A DNA stretch of 8,826 nt from Planctomycetota bacterium (GCA_024277835.1 JAJRUK010000355.1:1-8826), one strand, 5' to 3'; positions 1-6,802 are shown, counted from the first letter of the stretch. The notes: generated by a model not told the origin, from the letters alone. Numbers and translations: made by a program.

Positions 1-201
1 ACTCCCTTGAGAAATCACTGGTTTCTGGTCCGCAGCAAGCCCCCTTTGGTGTGGAGCGAAGACGAGCAGACGAGCATTTGGTTTCCGGAAGAATCAGAAG
101 ACCATCAACGTCTTCTGGACGTTATCCGAGAGTGCAGAAATCACCCGGAACGAGCGGTGAAGGCAATTCACTTCCAGTTTCTCAAGGAAATGGGCTTGTA
201 G
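1..201 (+). CDS. C-terminal end of an unrecognised protein (5' end outside window)
   Basis: The frame is open from the left edge to a TAG at 199-201, giving about 66 residues. The TTG at position 7 is not a convincing start: the frame continues upstream of it and no ribosome binding site is visible, so this is most likely the tail of a longer gene. The peptide is soluble-looking, with alternating charged and aromatic residues (HWFLVRSKPPLVW, then an acidic stretch SEDEQTSIWFPEESED) and a helical, amphipathic end finishing in FLKEMGL. No membrane segment and no motif that I recognise is present. It lies on the same strand as the DUF2723-type gene 189 bp downstream, but the stem-loop between them makes co-transcription uncertain. 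Function unknown. That the reading frame is real is moderately likely, from its ordinary amino-acid composition and the lack of a competing frame. Confidence 0.55.
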   Translation, partial: TPLRNHWFLVRSKPPLVWSEDEQTSIWFPEESEDHQRLLDVIRECRNHPERAVKAIHFQFLKEMGL

Positions 202-212
202 TCTGGTAAGTC

Positions 213-265
213 GGGTGATCGACCAAACACAACAGGGGACGAGCGAAATGTTGGGTCGATGACCC
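213..265 (+). terminator. Imperfect stem-loop downstream of the first gene, possible terminator or processing signal
   Basis: The arm at 213-229 (GGGTGATCGACCAAACA) pairs with 249-265 (TGTTGGGTCGATGACCC) at 15 of 17 positions around a 19-nt loop. It begins 12 nt after the TAG at 199-201. There is no T-run after the stem, so it is not a classical intrinsic terminator. It could stabilise or end the upstream mRNA. A smaller alternative hairpin, GGGTC-GAT-GACCC, lies within the right arm at 253-265. The pairing is seen directly; the function is inferred. Confidence 0.4.
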
Positions 266-353
266 CACCTACGCATCTGCAAAACCCGTAACAGCAAGCA
301 ACGCTCGAGACACAACCGCCACGTCATCGTTGAGAGCTGTCGAGCCGAAACAC

Positions 354-382
354 TTGACTGCGAAGTTCAACAGACTGACAAT
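354..382 (+). promoter_or_regulatory. Candidate sigma70-type promoter just before the DUF2723-type gene
   Basis: TTGACT (354-359, 5 of 6 to the -35 consensus) is separated by 17 nt from GACAAT (377-382, 4 of 6 to the -10 consensus). Transcription would start around 389-391, at or next to the ATG at 391, which would make the mRNA leaderless or nearly so. This fits the lack of a visible Shine-Dalgarno before that ATG. The match is modest and could be chance. The spacer contains the 12-mer discussed under findings. Confidence 0.3.
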
Positions 383-390
383 GCCGAGCA

Positions 391-1890
391 ATGTCGGAGC
401 CAAGGCTATGTGTCGCTGACGAAGGTCCACCGCTGTTTCGTGGTTGGGTTGTCCTGTTTGCCGTCACATTTCTTCTCTACGCGTTCACAGCCAATCGGTC
501 CGCCCAGTGGCAGGATTCGGGGAACATCATCCTTCGTGTGGTCACCGGCGAAGTCGCCAACCCGCTGGGACTCGCCCTGAGTCACCCCCTCCACTTTTGG
601 CTTTGCAAACTTTTCGCAGCGACACTTCCGCTTGAGCCAGCCTTTGCGGTCACGCTTGTAAGCTCGTTCGCTGCTGCCATCGCGGTGGCTAATGTTTTTG
701 GCTGTTCGGTCTGCCTGACCGGAAATCGAGGTGTCGCCCTTTGGGCGGCGCTGTCTCTTGCAGTGGCGAATGTCTTTTGGCAGCTCGCGACGATTGCCGA
801 AACATATACGCTCGCCGCTGCCTTGCTGTCGGCTGAGTGCTGGTGTCTGGTCGCGTTCGTCAAGAAAAAACGCCCCACGCTGCTTGTTTGCGTGCTACTC
901 TTCAACGGCCTGGGCATCGCCAACCACATGCTGGCGAGTCTCACGGCGCCGGCGATTGGCGTGTTACTCGTCATCGCGTTGAAGAACCGCTGGGTGACCT
1001 GGCGGACCTTGGCTGTCGGTGCTTGCGCGTGGTTCGTCGGCGCCTCGCCGTACCTCTACCTGATCGTTGAACAGGCTGTCCAAACGGGCGATCTGGCGAA
1101 TACAATGCACTCGGCGTTATTCGGCAACGCTTTTGCGGATAGTGTCTTGAACGTCGTACCGCCCGTGCGTTCGCTTGCGATCTCGTCTGCCTTCATGGCA
1201 CTTTCCTTTCCCAGCTTGCTCCTGCCGGCGGCGATTTATGGCGCATGGCATGGCGAGAGCGTTGGCGTTCCCAGGGTTGTGCGACTGATTCTGTTGGGTT
1301 CGCTCGTGATGCTTCTGTTGTTCGCCGCGCGGTACAATGTTGTCGATCAGCACATTTTCTTCTTGCCGTCATATATCCTGCTAACGATCTTTGGAAGTGT
1401 TGGCGCTGCGGTCTACCTCAAGCGACCCAAAGCTCATATCGTAAGAACGCTTGGTATTGTGCTACTTGCTGGAACGCCGCTGGTTTCGGCGCTTGCGCCT
1501 GTCGTGGCGGGTCGCTCCGAGGCGCTCAGGAGCATGGTCCATCGGAAACCGTATCGAAATGACTTCGTCTATCTTCTGACGCCCTGGTCGGTCGTCAAAG
1601 ACTCGGCGGAGCGGATGAGCCGGCAGGCTGTGGAGCTAGCCGGTGATAACGGCCTGATCGTTGTTGAGGATTCGATGGCGATCTACGCGTTGCGCTATAC
1701 CGCCATGATGGAGGCGCGCGATGACATCGAAGTGACGGTCGATGCAGCACTCATCTCAGAGGCCGTCGAAACAGGGCGGCGCGTAGTTCTCGTGCCATTC
1801 GACCGCGATCATCCGAAGACTCCCACTACTGGCGGCGAGTGGCAGCGCGTCGGTGATCTATATGAACTCCGAACGGTTGCCCACCCTTAG
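391..1890 (+). CDS. Polytopic membrane glycosyltransferase, DUF2723/GT-C-like
   Basis: 499 residues with a short cytoplasmic N-terminus and roughly nine to eleven hydrophobic segments up to about residue 385, then a soluble C-terminal part of about 110 residues. The N-terminal third follows the DUF2723 pattern: a first membrane helix (19-34), then D42-S43-G44 in the first outer loop, HPLH at 65-68 (HPPG-like in the family), AETYTL at 136-141 and an ANH motif at 176-178. DUF2723 proteins are GT-C fold enzymes thought to move sugars from polyprenyl-phosphate donors to extracytoplasmic acceptors, and the loop aspartate is the expected catalytic acid or metal ligand. The C-terminal stretch (DNGLIVVEDSMAIYALRY) resembles the small alpha/beta tail seen in many such proteins. 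The start is the ATG at 391; no Shine-Dalgarno is evident. It ends 27 bp from the convergent WecA-like gene. Family assignment is fairly sure; donor and acceptor are unknown. Confidence 0.8.
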   Translation: MSEPRLCVADEGPPLFRGWVVLFAVTFLLYAFTANRSAQWQDSGNIILRVVTGEVANPLGLALSHPLHFWLCKLFAATLPLEPAFAVTLVSSFAAAIAVANVFGCSVCLTGNRGVALWAALSLAVANVFWQLATIAETYTLAAALLSAECWCLVAFVKKKRPTLLVCVLLFNGLGIANHMLASLTAPAIGVLLVIALKNRWVTWRTLAVGACAWFVGASPYLYLIVEQAVQTGDLANTMHSALFGNAFADSVLNVVPPVRSLAISSAFMALSFPSLLLPAAIYGAWHGESVGVPRVVRLILLGSLVMLLLFAARYNVVDQHIFFLPSYILLTIFGSVGAAVYLKRPKAHIVRTLGIVLLAGTPLVSALAPVVAGRSEALRSMVHRKPYRNDFVYLLTPWSVVKDSAERMSRQAVELAGDNGLIVVEDSMAIYALRYTAMMEARDDIEVTVDAALISEAVETGRRVVLVPFDRDHPKTPTTGGEWQRVGDLYELRTVAHP

Positions 1891-1917
1891 TCCACACAAA
1901 CTCGATGGCGCATGGGC

Positions 1918-3066
1918 CTATTCCTCGCGCGATTCCAGATCGACCATTCCCAGTCGCGACACCAACACTGCCACACCGACGACAACGATCGCGTATATCG
2001 GTACGAGGTATCGCAAGCGAACCACGATCGCCAGGCAACCCAAACTCGCGAAGATTGCACACGCGGCGTAGCTCACCACAACGACGCGATCCACGGACCA
2101 ACCGCGATCGATGAGTTGGTCGTAGTAATGTCTTCGGTCGCCTTGTGTAATCGGTTTTCCATTTCGCCAGCGCCGAGTCATCGCCAAAGCAGTATCAGCG
2201 ATGGGCAAACCAAAGACCATAATCGAAGCCAGCAGATACCGCAGAGCGTTCGCCTCGGCAAAAATCAGCAGCACAACTGCCACATTCAGCCCGAGCAACA
2301 TCGAACCCGCGTCGCCCATGAAAATCTTGGCGGGATGCCGATTAAAGGGAAGAAAACCCAGCGCTCCCCCCATCATCGAAAGCGTCACCACGAGGCGCAG
2401 CACGTCCCACGAACGTCGATCGCTCCCCAAGTGGCAGTGGATCGCAAGAACAAGAAGCCCCGCAGAAGTAATCGCGACCACCCCCGTACACAGGCTGTCC
2501 ATTCCGTCTATCAGATTCGTTGCGTTGCAAGCGCCGAGCACGATCAGAAAGGTGATGGGCAACGAATAGGCAAGCACAAGCCAAGGCGGCAGGTCGTTCG
2601 CGCCGCTGCTTGTCAAACCCATCCAACTGCGGACCGTGTCATCGCCGATTCCGGAGACGACGAGTACAACAACGACAACACAAAGACCCAGCAACTTGAA
2701 ACGCGACGACGCCATCCGCAGGTCGTCAAACAACCCCAACAGCATAGAAAGCAGTCCGGCAATAAAGACGCCGAGCAGCGGACCGAGCACAAGCGAAGGG
2801 CTTTCGGCGGAACGGTCGGTCGCGTTGAACATCATCCACGCAACACCAATGCCACAACACCAGCCGAGAAAGATTGCTACTCCGCCAAGGTACGCTGTGG
2901 GCGCAGCGTGCGGTTTGAGAAAGTCGTCCGGACGATCGACGATCTTCCACCGCAACGCGACCCACCGACATGCAGGCGTCGCCACGAACGAGACGGCAAA
3001 TGCGCAGACGAGTACCGGCCAATACGCGCCCACAACATCGATGATTCTCGTTTGTTCGCTCGGCAC
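1918..3066 (-). CDS. WecA/TagO-like undecaprenyl-phosphate sugar-1-phosphate transferase
   Basis: 382 residues, the usual size for the MraY/WecA (glycosyltransferase family 4, PNPT) superfamily, with about ten to eleven membrane helices. These enzymes transfer an N-acetylhexosamine-1-phosphate from a UDP-sugar to undecaprenyl phosphate at the cytoplasmic membrane, starting glycan assembly. Visible signatures: DRPDD...HAAPTAYLGG (44-62); FDDLR with the Mg-binding DD pair at 114-115; NATNLIDGMDSL (181-192); FLPFN...KIFMGDAGS (238-255) with D252; and a cytoplasmic loop with P288, D291 and GDRRHYYDQL (309-318). WecA proteins usually carry HxH in this last motif; here it is H313-Y-Y. The start is GTG at 3066, read on the minus strand, supported by GGGGAGGA at 3078-3071 with 4-5 nt spacing. 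It is monocistronic and divergent from the GNAT gene. The lack of MraY's HHH motif argues against MraY. Sugar specificity cannot be read from the sequence. Confidence 0.92.
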   Translation of the reverse strand: MPSEQTRIIDVVGAYWPVLVCAFAVSFVATPACRWVALRWKIVDRPDDFLKPHAAPTAYLGGVAIFLGWCCGIGVAWMMFNATDRSAESPSLVLGPLLGVFIAGLLSMLLGLFDDLRMASSRFKLLGLCVVVVVLVVSGIGDDTVRSWMGLTSSGANDLPPWLVLAYSLPITFLIVLGACNATNLIDGMDSLCTGVVAITSAGLLVLAIHCHLGSDRRSWDVLRLVVTLSMMGGALGFLPFNRHPAKIFMGDAGSMLLGLNVAVVLLIFAEANALRYLLASIMVFGLPIADTALAMTRRWRNGKPITQGDRRHYYDQLIDRGWSVDRVVVVSYAACAIFASLGCLAIVVRLRYLVPIYAIVVVGVAVLVSRLGMVDLESREE

Positions 3067-3231
3067 CGCGTCCTCCCCTTGCTGGTGAGGCCATACATCA
3101 ACAGTCTGCAGATGGGCCGCGCGGCATCGTATGCGTACGAATCCCCTATGACAAGCGATGCGATCAAACGGACTCGCTCGGCGTATCGATCGACGCTATG
3201 ATGGTGCAAGCGCACCCGTAGTGCGAACCAC
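3067..3231. promoter_or_regulatory. Divergent intergenic region between the WecA-like and GNAT genes
   Basis: This 165-bp gap separates two divergently transcribed genes and must hold the WecA-like promoter, and probably the GNAT promoter too. The only clear element is the minus-strand Shine-Dalgarno (GGGGAGGA, 3078-3071) for the GTG at 3066. I see no convincing -35/-10 pair and no long inverted repeat that would mark an operator. Frames crossing this region are arginine-rich and look non-coding. Confidence 0.4.
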
Positions 3232-3912
3232 ATGACAGCATGGACCGTCGAACGCGAGGGCGGAATCCATGGCCGCGCGATGAATGAGATCAAACCGAAT
3301 ACAACAATGATCGACGTGCGACACATGCAACCCGACGAAGCGCCCGCCGTTGCGAATTTGCACGCCCACGCGATCACCGAAGGATTTTTGAATAAGCTCG
3401 GGCTTCGCTTCTTGGCATGCCTGTACCGAGGCATCCAGAATGAACCGTCGTCGCACGTCTGGATCGCTCGACAAGAAAACGACCTCGTTGGTTTTTGCGC
3501 GTACACCCAAAACGTTCGCGGTTTGTACACGCGCGTTTTGCGAGAGCGTTTCGTTCGACTTGCCTTCGCCTCGCTTCCCAGAAGCTTAAATCCGTGGGTG
3601 CTTAAAGAGGTTCTCGATACGCTGCGTTACCCGACGAAGCAGGATGACCACCAACTGCCCGCCGCAGAAATCCTCAGTATCGCTGTGCATTCCCAATCGC
3701 AAGGCAGCGGTATTGGAAAAAGGCTGCTCGAAACAGCCGTTTCGCAAGCGACCGCCGACGGCGAAACCGAGGTGAAGGTACTCGCCGGTGCCGCGCTCGC
3801 CGGAGCCAACAGGTTCTACTTGGGCTTTGGCTTCGAGAAGCGATGCGAGATTCAGCAGCATGGCCACGCACTAAACGCGTACGTGAAACGCCTGCAAGCG
3901 CCAAGTCCGTGA
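3232..3912 (+). CDS. GNAT-family N-acetyltransferase
   Basis: 226 residues from the first ATG. The GNAT fold runs from about residue 27 (MIDVRHMQPDEAPAVANLH) to 219. Motif A is EILSIAVHSQSQGSGIGKRL (146-165), containing the acetyl-CoA pyrophosphate loop QxxGxG (Q155-G158-G160) after a beta strand. Motif B is ANRFYLGFGF (192-201), with the usual N/Y/GF pattern. A helical insertion (about 97-135) separates strands 3 and 4. GNAT enzymes move an acyl group from acyl-CoA to an amine; among glycan genes the acceptor could be an amino sugar, but a small molecule or protein is equally possible. The start is uncertain: the ATGs at 3280 and 3307 are also in frame and nearer the domain edge, and none has a good Shine-Dalgarno. 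The stop TGA (3910-3912) directly abuts the palindromic element, so the short tail RLQAPSP may have been changed by its arrival. Confidence 0.85.
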   Translation: MTAWTVEREGGIHGRAMNEIKPNTTMIDVRHMQPDEAPAVANLHAHAITEGFLNKLGLRFLACLYRGIQNEPSSHVWIARQENDLVGFCAYTQNVRGLYTRVLRERFVRLAFASLPRSLNPWVLKEVLDTLRYPTKQDDHQLPAAEILSIAVHSQSQGSGIGKRLLETAVSQATADGETEVKVLAGAALAGANRFYLGFGFEKRCEIQQHGHALNAYVKRLQAPSP

Positions 3913-4029
3913 CAGGCTGTTGAAGAAGTGTGGCACCGGTTTGTAACCGGCGCGAGATAGACCGTTTCAAGGTCTAGCACCGGTTACAAACCGGTGCCAC
4001 ACAGAAAAACTTCGTTTTTCAACAGACTG
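3913..4029. repeat. REPIN/MITE-like palindromic element (117 bp)
   Basis: Nested inverted repeats. The ends are CAGGCTGTTGAA (3913-3924) and TTCAACAGACTG (4018-4029), inverted with one mismatch. Inside, a perfect 23-bp inverted repeat joins 3928-3950 and 3980-4002. Each arm itself holds a short hairpin: CCGGTT-TGT-AACCGG on the left and the inverse on the right. The centre forms TAGACC (3958-3963) / GGTCTA (3971-3976) around a 7-nt loop. The right end carries an extra hairpin, GAAAAAC-TTC-GTTTTTC (4004-4020), that the left end lacks. Two inverted REP-like hairpins with terminal repeats and no coding capacity fit a REPIN or a MITE moved in trans. No clear target-site duplication is seen. As RNA it would fold strongly and could end or protect the GNAT transcript. 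Confidence 0.85.
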
Positions 4030-4383
4030 GTAATACGTCGTCAGCAAGACGGGCAATAACCAATCACTTCTCGGACCTCGCTCTCCGGGGCACCCTAATT
4101 CCAACAATAAAGCTCGATTATAGGACCGCAATTAGCATCCGATCCGCCTCGATTCAAAACTCAGCGACACAATCTCGGCCCTATTGAGCGATCGAAACCG
4201 GCGTTTGTCAGCCCCATCGGCGTATCATAGTGTTAATTTGGGCAATCTGACGAGTCCGCGCGGGAACCGTAGCGCGAATCTCAGCTCTAGACGGGCCTAA
4301 GATTGCACGGGGGTCGCAGCCTCGAAAGTTGGGCTGCCGTAGGGGGAGGTGACAAGATTCTAGCTCGTGACACAGCCGCGTTT
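4030..4383 (+). promoter_or_regulatory. Long non-coding leader upstream of the lipoprotein gene
   Basis: About 350 bp with no convincing gene. It is visibly richer in A+T at 4030-4240 than its surroundings, as expected for a promoter region. TATCAT (4223-4228) resembles a -10 box, and TTGTCA (4205-4210) resembles a -35 box but is too close to pair with it; I cannot place the promoter firmly. Short stems near the gene are GCAATCT (4242-4248) with AGATTGC (4300-4306) enclosing CGCGC/GCGCG (4257-4261/4272-4276), and GCAGCC (4316-4321) with GGCTGC (4332-4337) just before the strong Shine-Dalgarno at 4345. They may form a folded 5' leader, but they are short enough to be chance. Confidence 0.35.
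4345..4353 (+). promoter_or_regulatory. Strong Shine-Dalgarno with no canonical start at normal spacing
   Basis: GGAGGTGAC is a near-perfect match to the anti-Shine-Dalgarno. The best lipoprotein start, the ATG at 4384, lies 33 nt beyond the GGAGGT core. At normal spacing (6 nt) the in-frame codon is ATT at 4357, a rare start. GTG at 4367 is out of frame and opens a six-codon frame whose TGA (4385-4387) overlaps the ATG at 4384. Confidence 0.45.
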
Positions 4384-6777
4384 ATGATCCGCGAACGCGC
4401 GATCGTTCTCATCGGTTTTCCCTTGACGCTCCTGTCTTTCTTCGCATCGGGTGGTTGCACTGATTTGAATAGTCCGGTGGTTGGCGGCGGAGGAACGACG
4501 CTCGGTGGCTCCGTCGGAACCGATGAATCGATCGACGGTGGAAACGTAATCGCGGTGGCGGGCGTGAACGAGTCCGGTGCGAACGATGGCATCGAACTGA
4601 CTTTCAAAGCGGGTCCGGTGTTCTGCTGCAACCCGCTGACGATTCAGTTCGCGTCTGAGCTTCGCGGACCTGACCCATTTGGAAACGTGACGTACGATTG
4701 GGATTTCGGAAATGGACGCGGTAGCGAAGGCGAAAACCCAAAACACACCTTCCCATTCCGCGGCGACTACATCATCACGCTAACCGCAACCTTCGGCAAC
4801 AACGAAACAAGAGTCGCGACGCGTATTCTCTCGTTACGCAGAGACGCGGAAGCAGGCGATGTCATCTCGATCGCCGAGATAGTCAACCCGGACGACGATG
4901 TTCTCAAACCAGAGGACGACGAAGAGGAAGTCGTAGATGAAGAGGTTGAGATCGACGACGAACCGGTCGTCCCGGTCGCACCTATGATCCGCGCGATGTA
5001 TGGCCCCTCCGACAACGAGTATCTCGAACCGGGCATGCTCGTGGACAACGCCCTCGATGATGGCATCACTGATTTCGTAACCAAGTTTGGCCAGTTGGAA
5101 AGCCCGTTGGGAACGTATGATCGACGAAGCCTCGACGCGTGGATTCAGAAACTTGAAGCAGCCAACGGCAACCTCTGGGTCGCGATCAACTGGGCTGCGA
5201 ATCCGGAGATGTCCTGGATCGATCCGATCGAGGCGTTTGTCACCGCGGACGGGGTCGCTTTACCGAATACACCGTGCCCGACGTCGCAGTACTATTGGCG
5301 GCGCAGCATTGCGGAACGCGGTGCGGCGCTAGCGGCGCTCGCGATTGACTACCCGACCCTCAGAGGCATGGTGGTCGATGTCGAGATGTACCACTCGGAA
5401 ATCAGAAAGTATACTGATCCCAGTTACAGCGATTCGGCTTTCGGTCCCTATCTGGAATCGTTGACGCCCGGTGTAGCGCTCCCTTCCGCGGGTCAGCGAT
5501 ATGGGTGGGTGCTCACCCACGGCGGCGAGCAAGCCTATATCGACTTTCAACGCGAGCTGGTGCGCGGTCTGGCGGCCAGTGCGCTCGCCGCGATCCGCGC
5601 AGCAAACCCGAACTTCGAAGTCGGCGGGACAGGCATGGTCAAAGACGGCGAGTGGTTCTACGACGGGTTCGCGCTGGGGTTCGGTACCGCGCAGCGTCCT
5701 CTCTTCGAGTTTGCCCAACGGTTTTACACATCAGGATACAGTAGCGACGTACAAACTTTTCAGGACAGTTACCGGGCGCGTGGTATCTATGCAAACGTCG
5801 TGGTGGGTCTGCGACTTGATAACTACCCGCCCGATGCGTTCGCCGACCATTTCTACTCCGGCGCAATCGAGACAGCCGGCGTGTGGATTTACGACGCGAC
5901 GGAGTTCGCCGATACAACGCACAGCGACAACTGCGAAACGATCGAGGACTATCGCAACGCCCTTAGGCTCGCGAACGATGAAGTCAACAACTACCTCGCC
6001 GACTCGGCGTATGTGAGCACTCTCTCGGCGGGTCCGTTTGTCCCGGCGTGCAGCGACGAGCTGCCCGTGATTCCGACAACCGCCTATGTTCCGCTTGAAG
6101 GCGGGCCAATCGCGACCGAAGAACTGCGCATCCGGCGGCAGTTGACGTATTTCTTCTACGCAACCGCCGGCGACGCCATCTCGTTCGATCTGACGATTCG
6201 TCGGATCACGGACGAATACCTGACGGGTTGGTGGGTGCTCAAGGGTCCGGACGAGACGCCGATCAATAGTGGCGCATGGACTCCCGAATCGAATCCGGCG
6301 CAGGTTCGCGCGACGGCGACACAAACGGGACTCTACGCGCTCGTCGTCGATCCCGACTGGCGGTTCCCAGTCTCGATTAAGAATCCCTCACATCCCGGAT
6401 CGTATACCGGCGGAGAAGATGACGGGAGACTTCGCGTCTTCGGTGCCCATTTGCTGCAACGGCCTCAACTTTTGGCGTATGTGCCACCCGGTGTCACGAG
6501 CATAGGCATCACCGTCGTTGCACCTGTGGGCGAACAGACCAACGTCAGCATTTTTGATGAGCGCGATCGCACCGTCGCTCTGTTCAGCGCGACTCCCGCG
6601 GGGACCATCGACGCAGATTTCTTGCTGGTGCTCCCAAATGAACCCGGCGGTAACGGTGTGGTGCTCGAAATCAATCTTGAGAACGCCGGAAATGCGGAGG
6701 ACTTCGAGATCGAGTTTCGCAGCGGTGCTTTGCCGTTTCTCTCGCAAACGCGATCGGGTCTTTTCTCGCAGCCGTAA
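4384..6777 (+). CDS. Large secreted lipoprotein: PKD domain, acidic linker, TIM-barrel-like (glycosidase-like) region, beta-rich C-terminus
   Basis: 797 residues from the ATG at 4384. This start gives a clean lipoprotein signal peptide: MIRER, a hydrophobic core, then ASGGC with the lipidated Cys at 25 and a Gly-rich spacer (34-45). A PKD domain spans about 72-152 (YDWDFGNG at 104-111, HTF at 121-123, GDYIITLTA at 127-135). A very acidic linker (154-193, DDEEEVVDEEVEIDDE) leads to a region at about 201-560 with alternating strands and helices like a TIM barrel: VAINWA (266-271), GMVVDVEMY (328-336) with D332 and E334 ending a strand as glycosidase acids often do, EVGGTGM (412-418), NVVVGLRLDNY (471-481) and GVWIYDA (499-505). 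The remaining part looks beta-sandwich, with GLYALVVDP resembling pre-peptidase-type domains. The role may be binding or cleavage of polysaccharide at the cell surface. I cannot name the family. The frame stays open upstream to a TTG at 4303, but that would bury the signal peptide. Confidence 0.75.
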   Translation: MIRERAIVLIGFPLTLLSFFASGGCTDLNSPVVGGGGTTLGGSVGTDESIDGGNVIAVAGVNESGANDGIELTFKAGPVFCCNPLTIQFASELRGPDPFGNVTYDWDFGNGRGSEGENPKHTFPFRGDYIITLTATFGNNETRVATRILSLRRDAEAGDVISIAEIVNPDDDVLKPEDDEEEVVDEEVEIDDEPVVPVAPMIRAMYGPSDNEYLEPGMLVDNALDDGITDFVTKFGQLESPLGTYDRRSLDAWIQKLEAANGNLWVAINWAANPEMSWIDPIEAFVTADGVALPNTPCPTSQYYWRRSIAERGAALAALAIDYPTLRGMVVDVEMYHSEIRKYTDPSYSDSAFGPYLESLTPGVALPSAGQRYGWVLTHGGEQAYIDFQRELVRGLAASALAAIRAANPNFEVGGTGMVKDGEWFYDGFALGFGTAQRPLFEFAQRFYTSGYSSDVQTFQDSYRARGIYANVVVGLRLDNYPPDAFADHFYSGAIETAGVWIYDATEFADTTHSDNCETIEDYRNALRLANDEVNNYLADSAYVSTLSAGPFVPACSDELPVIPTTAYVPLEGGPIATEELRIRRQLTYFFYATAGDAISFDLTIRRITDEYLTGWWVLKGPDETPINSGAWTPESNPAQVRATATQTGLYALVVDPDWRFPVSIKNPSHPGSYTGGEDDGRLRVFGAHLLQRPQLLAYVPPGVTSIGITVVAPVGEQTNVSIFDERDRTVALFSATPAGTIDADFLLVLPNEPGGNGVVLEINLENAGNAEDFEIEFRSGALPFLSQTRSGLFSQP

Positions 6778-6802
6778 CAAACGATGACGCCGCGTCGGTT
6801 TC

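Noticed and set aside
3127..3138. A 12-bp sequence (GTATGCGTACGA) repeated in inverse orientation at 8795-8806
   Set aside because: The second copy is inside coding sequence for VYAYDT. There is no flanking similarity and no other copies, so I treat it as chance.
1912..3201. A 429-codon plus-strand open frame covering the WecA-like gene
   Set aside because: It lies antisense to a clear membrane enzyme with full family motifs, and its product is an implausible mix rich in Arg, His, Gln and Thr with no hydrophobic core. It is a composition shadow.
2877..3530. A 217-codon minus-strand open frame spanning the divergent region
   Set aside because: It overlaps both the WecA-like start and the GNAT N-terminus, is Arg- and Ser-rich, and has no recognisable domain. 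The strong Shine-Dalgarno at 3078-3071 belongs to the GTG at 3066 in another frame.
3909..4033. A target-site duplication flanking the palindromic element (GTGA before, GTAA after)
   Set aside because: Only three of four bases match and the borders are uncertain, so this cannot be told from chance.
4303..4383. The 27-codon upstream extension of the lipoprotein frame from TTG 4303
   Set aside because: It would place charged and Gly-rich sequence before the signal peptide, and the strong Shine-Dalgarno lies inside it. The ATG at 4384 gives a standard lipoprotein signal.
5731..6324. A 197-codon minus-strand open frame within the lipoprotein gene
   Set aside because: It is antisense to a continuous coding frame with readable domain structure, and its product is Arg/Val-rich without motifs.
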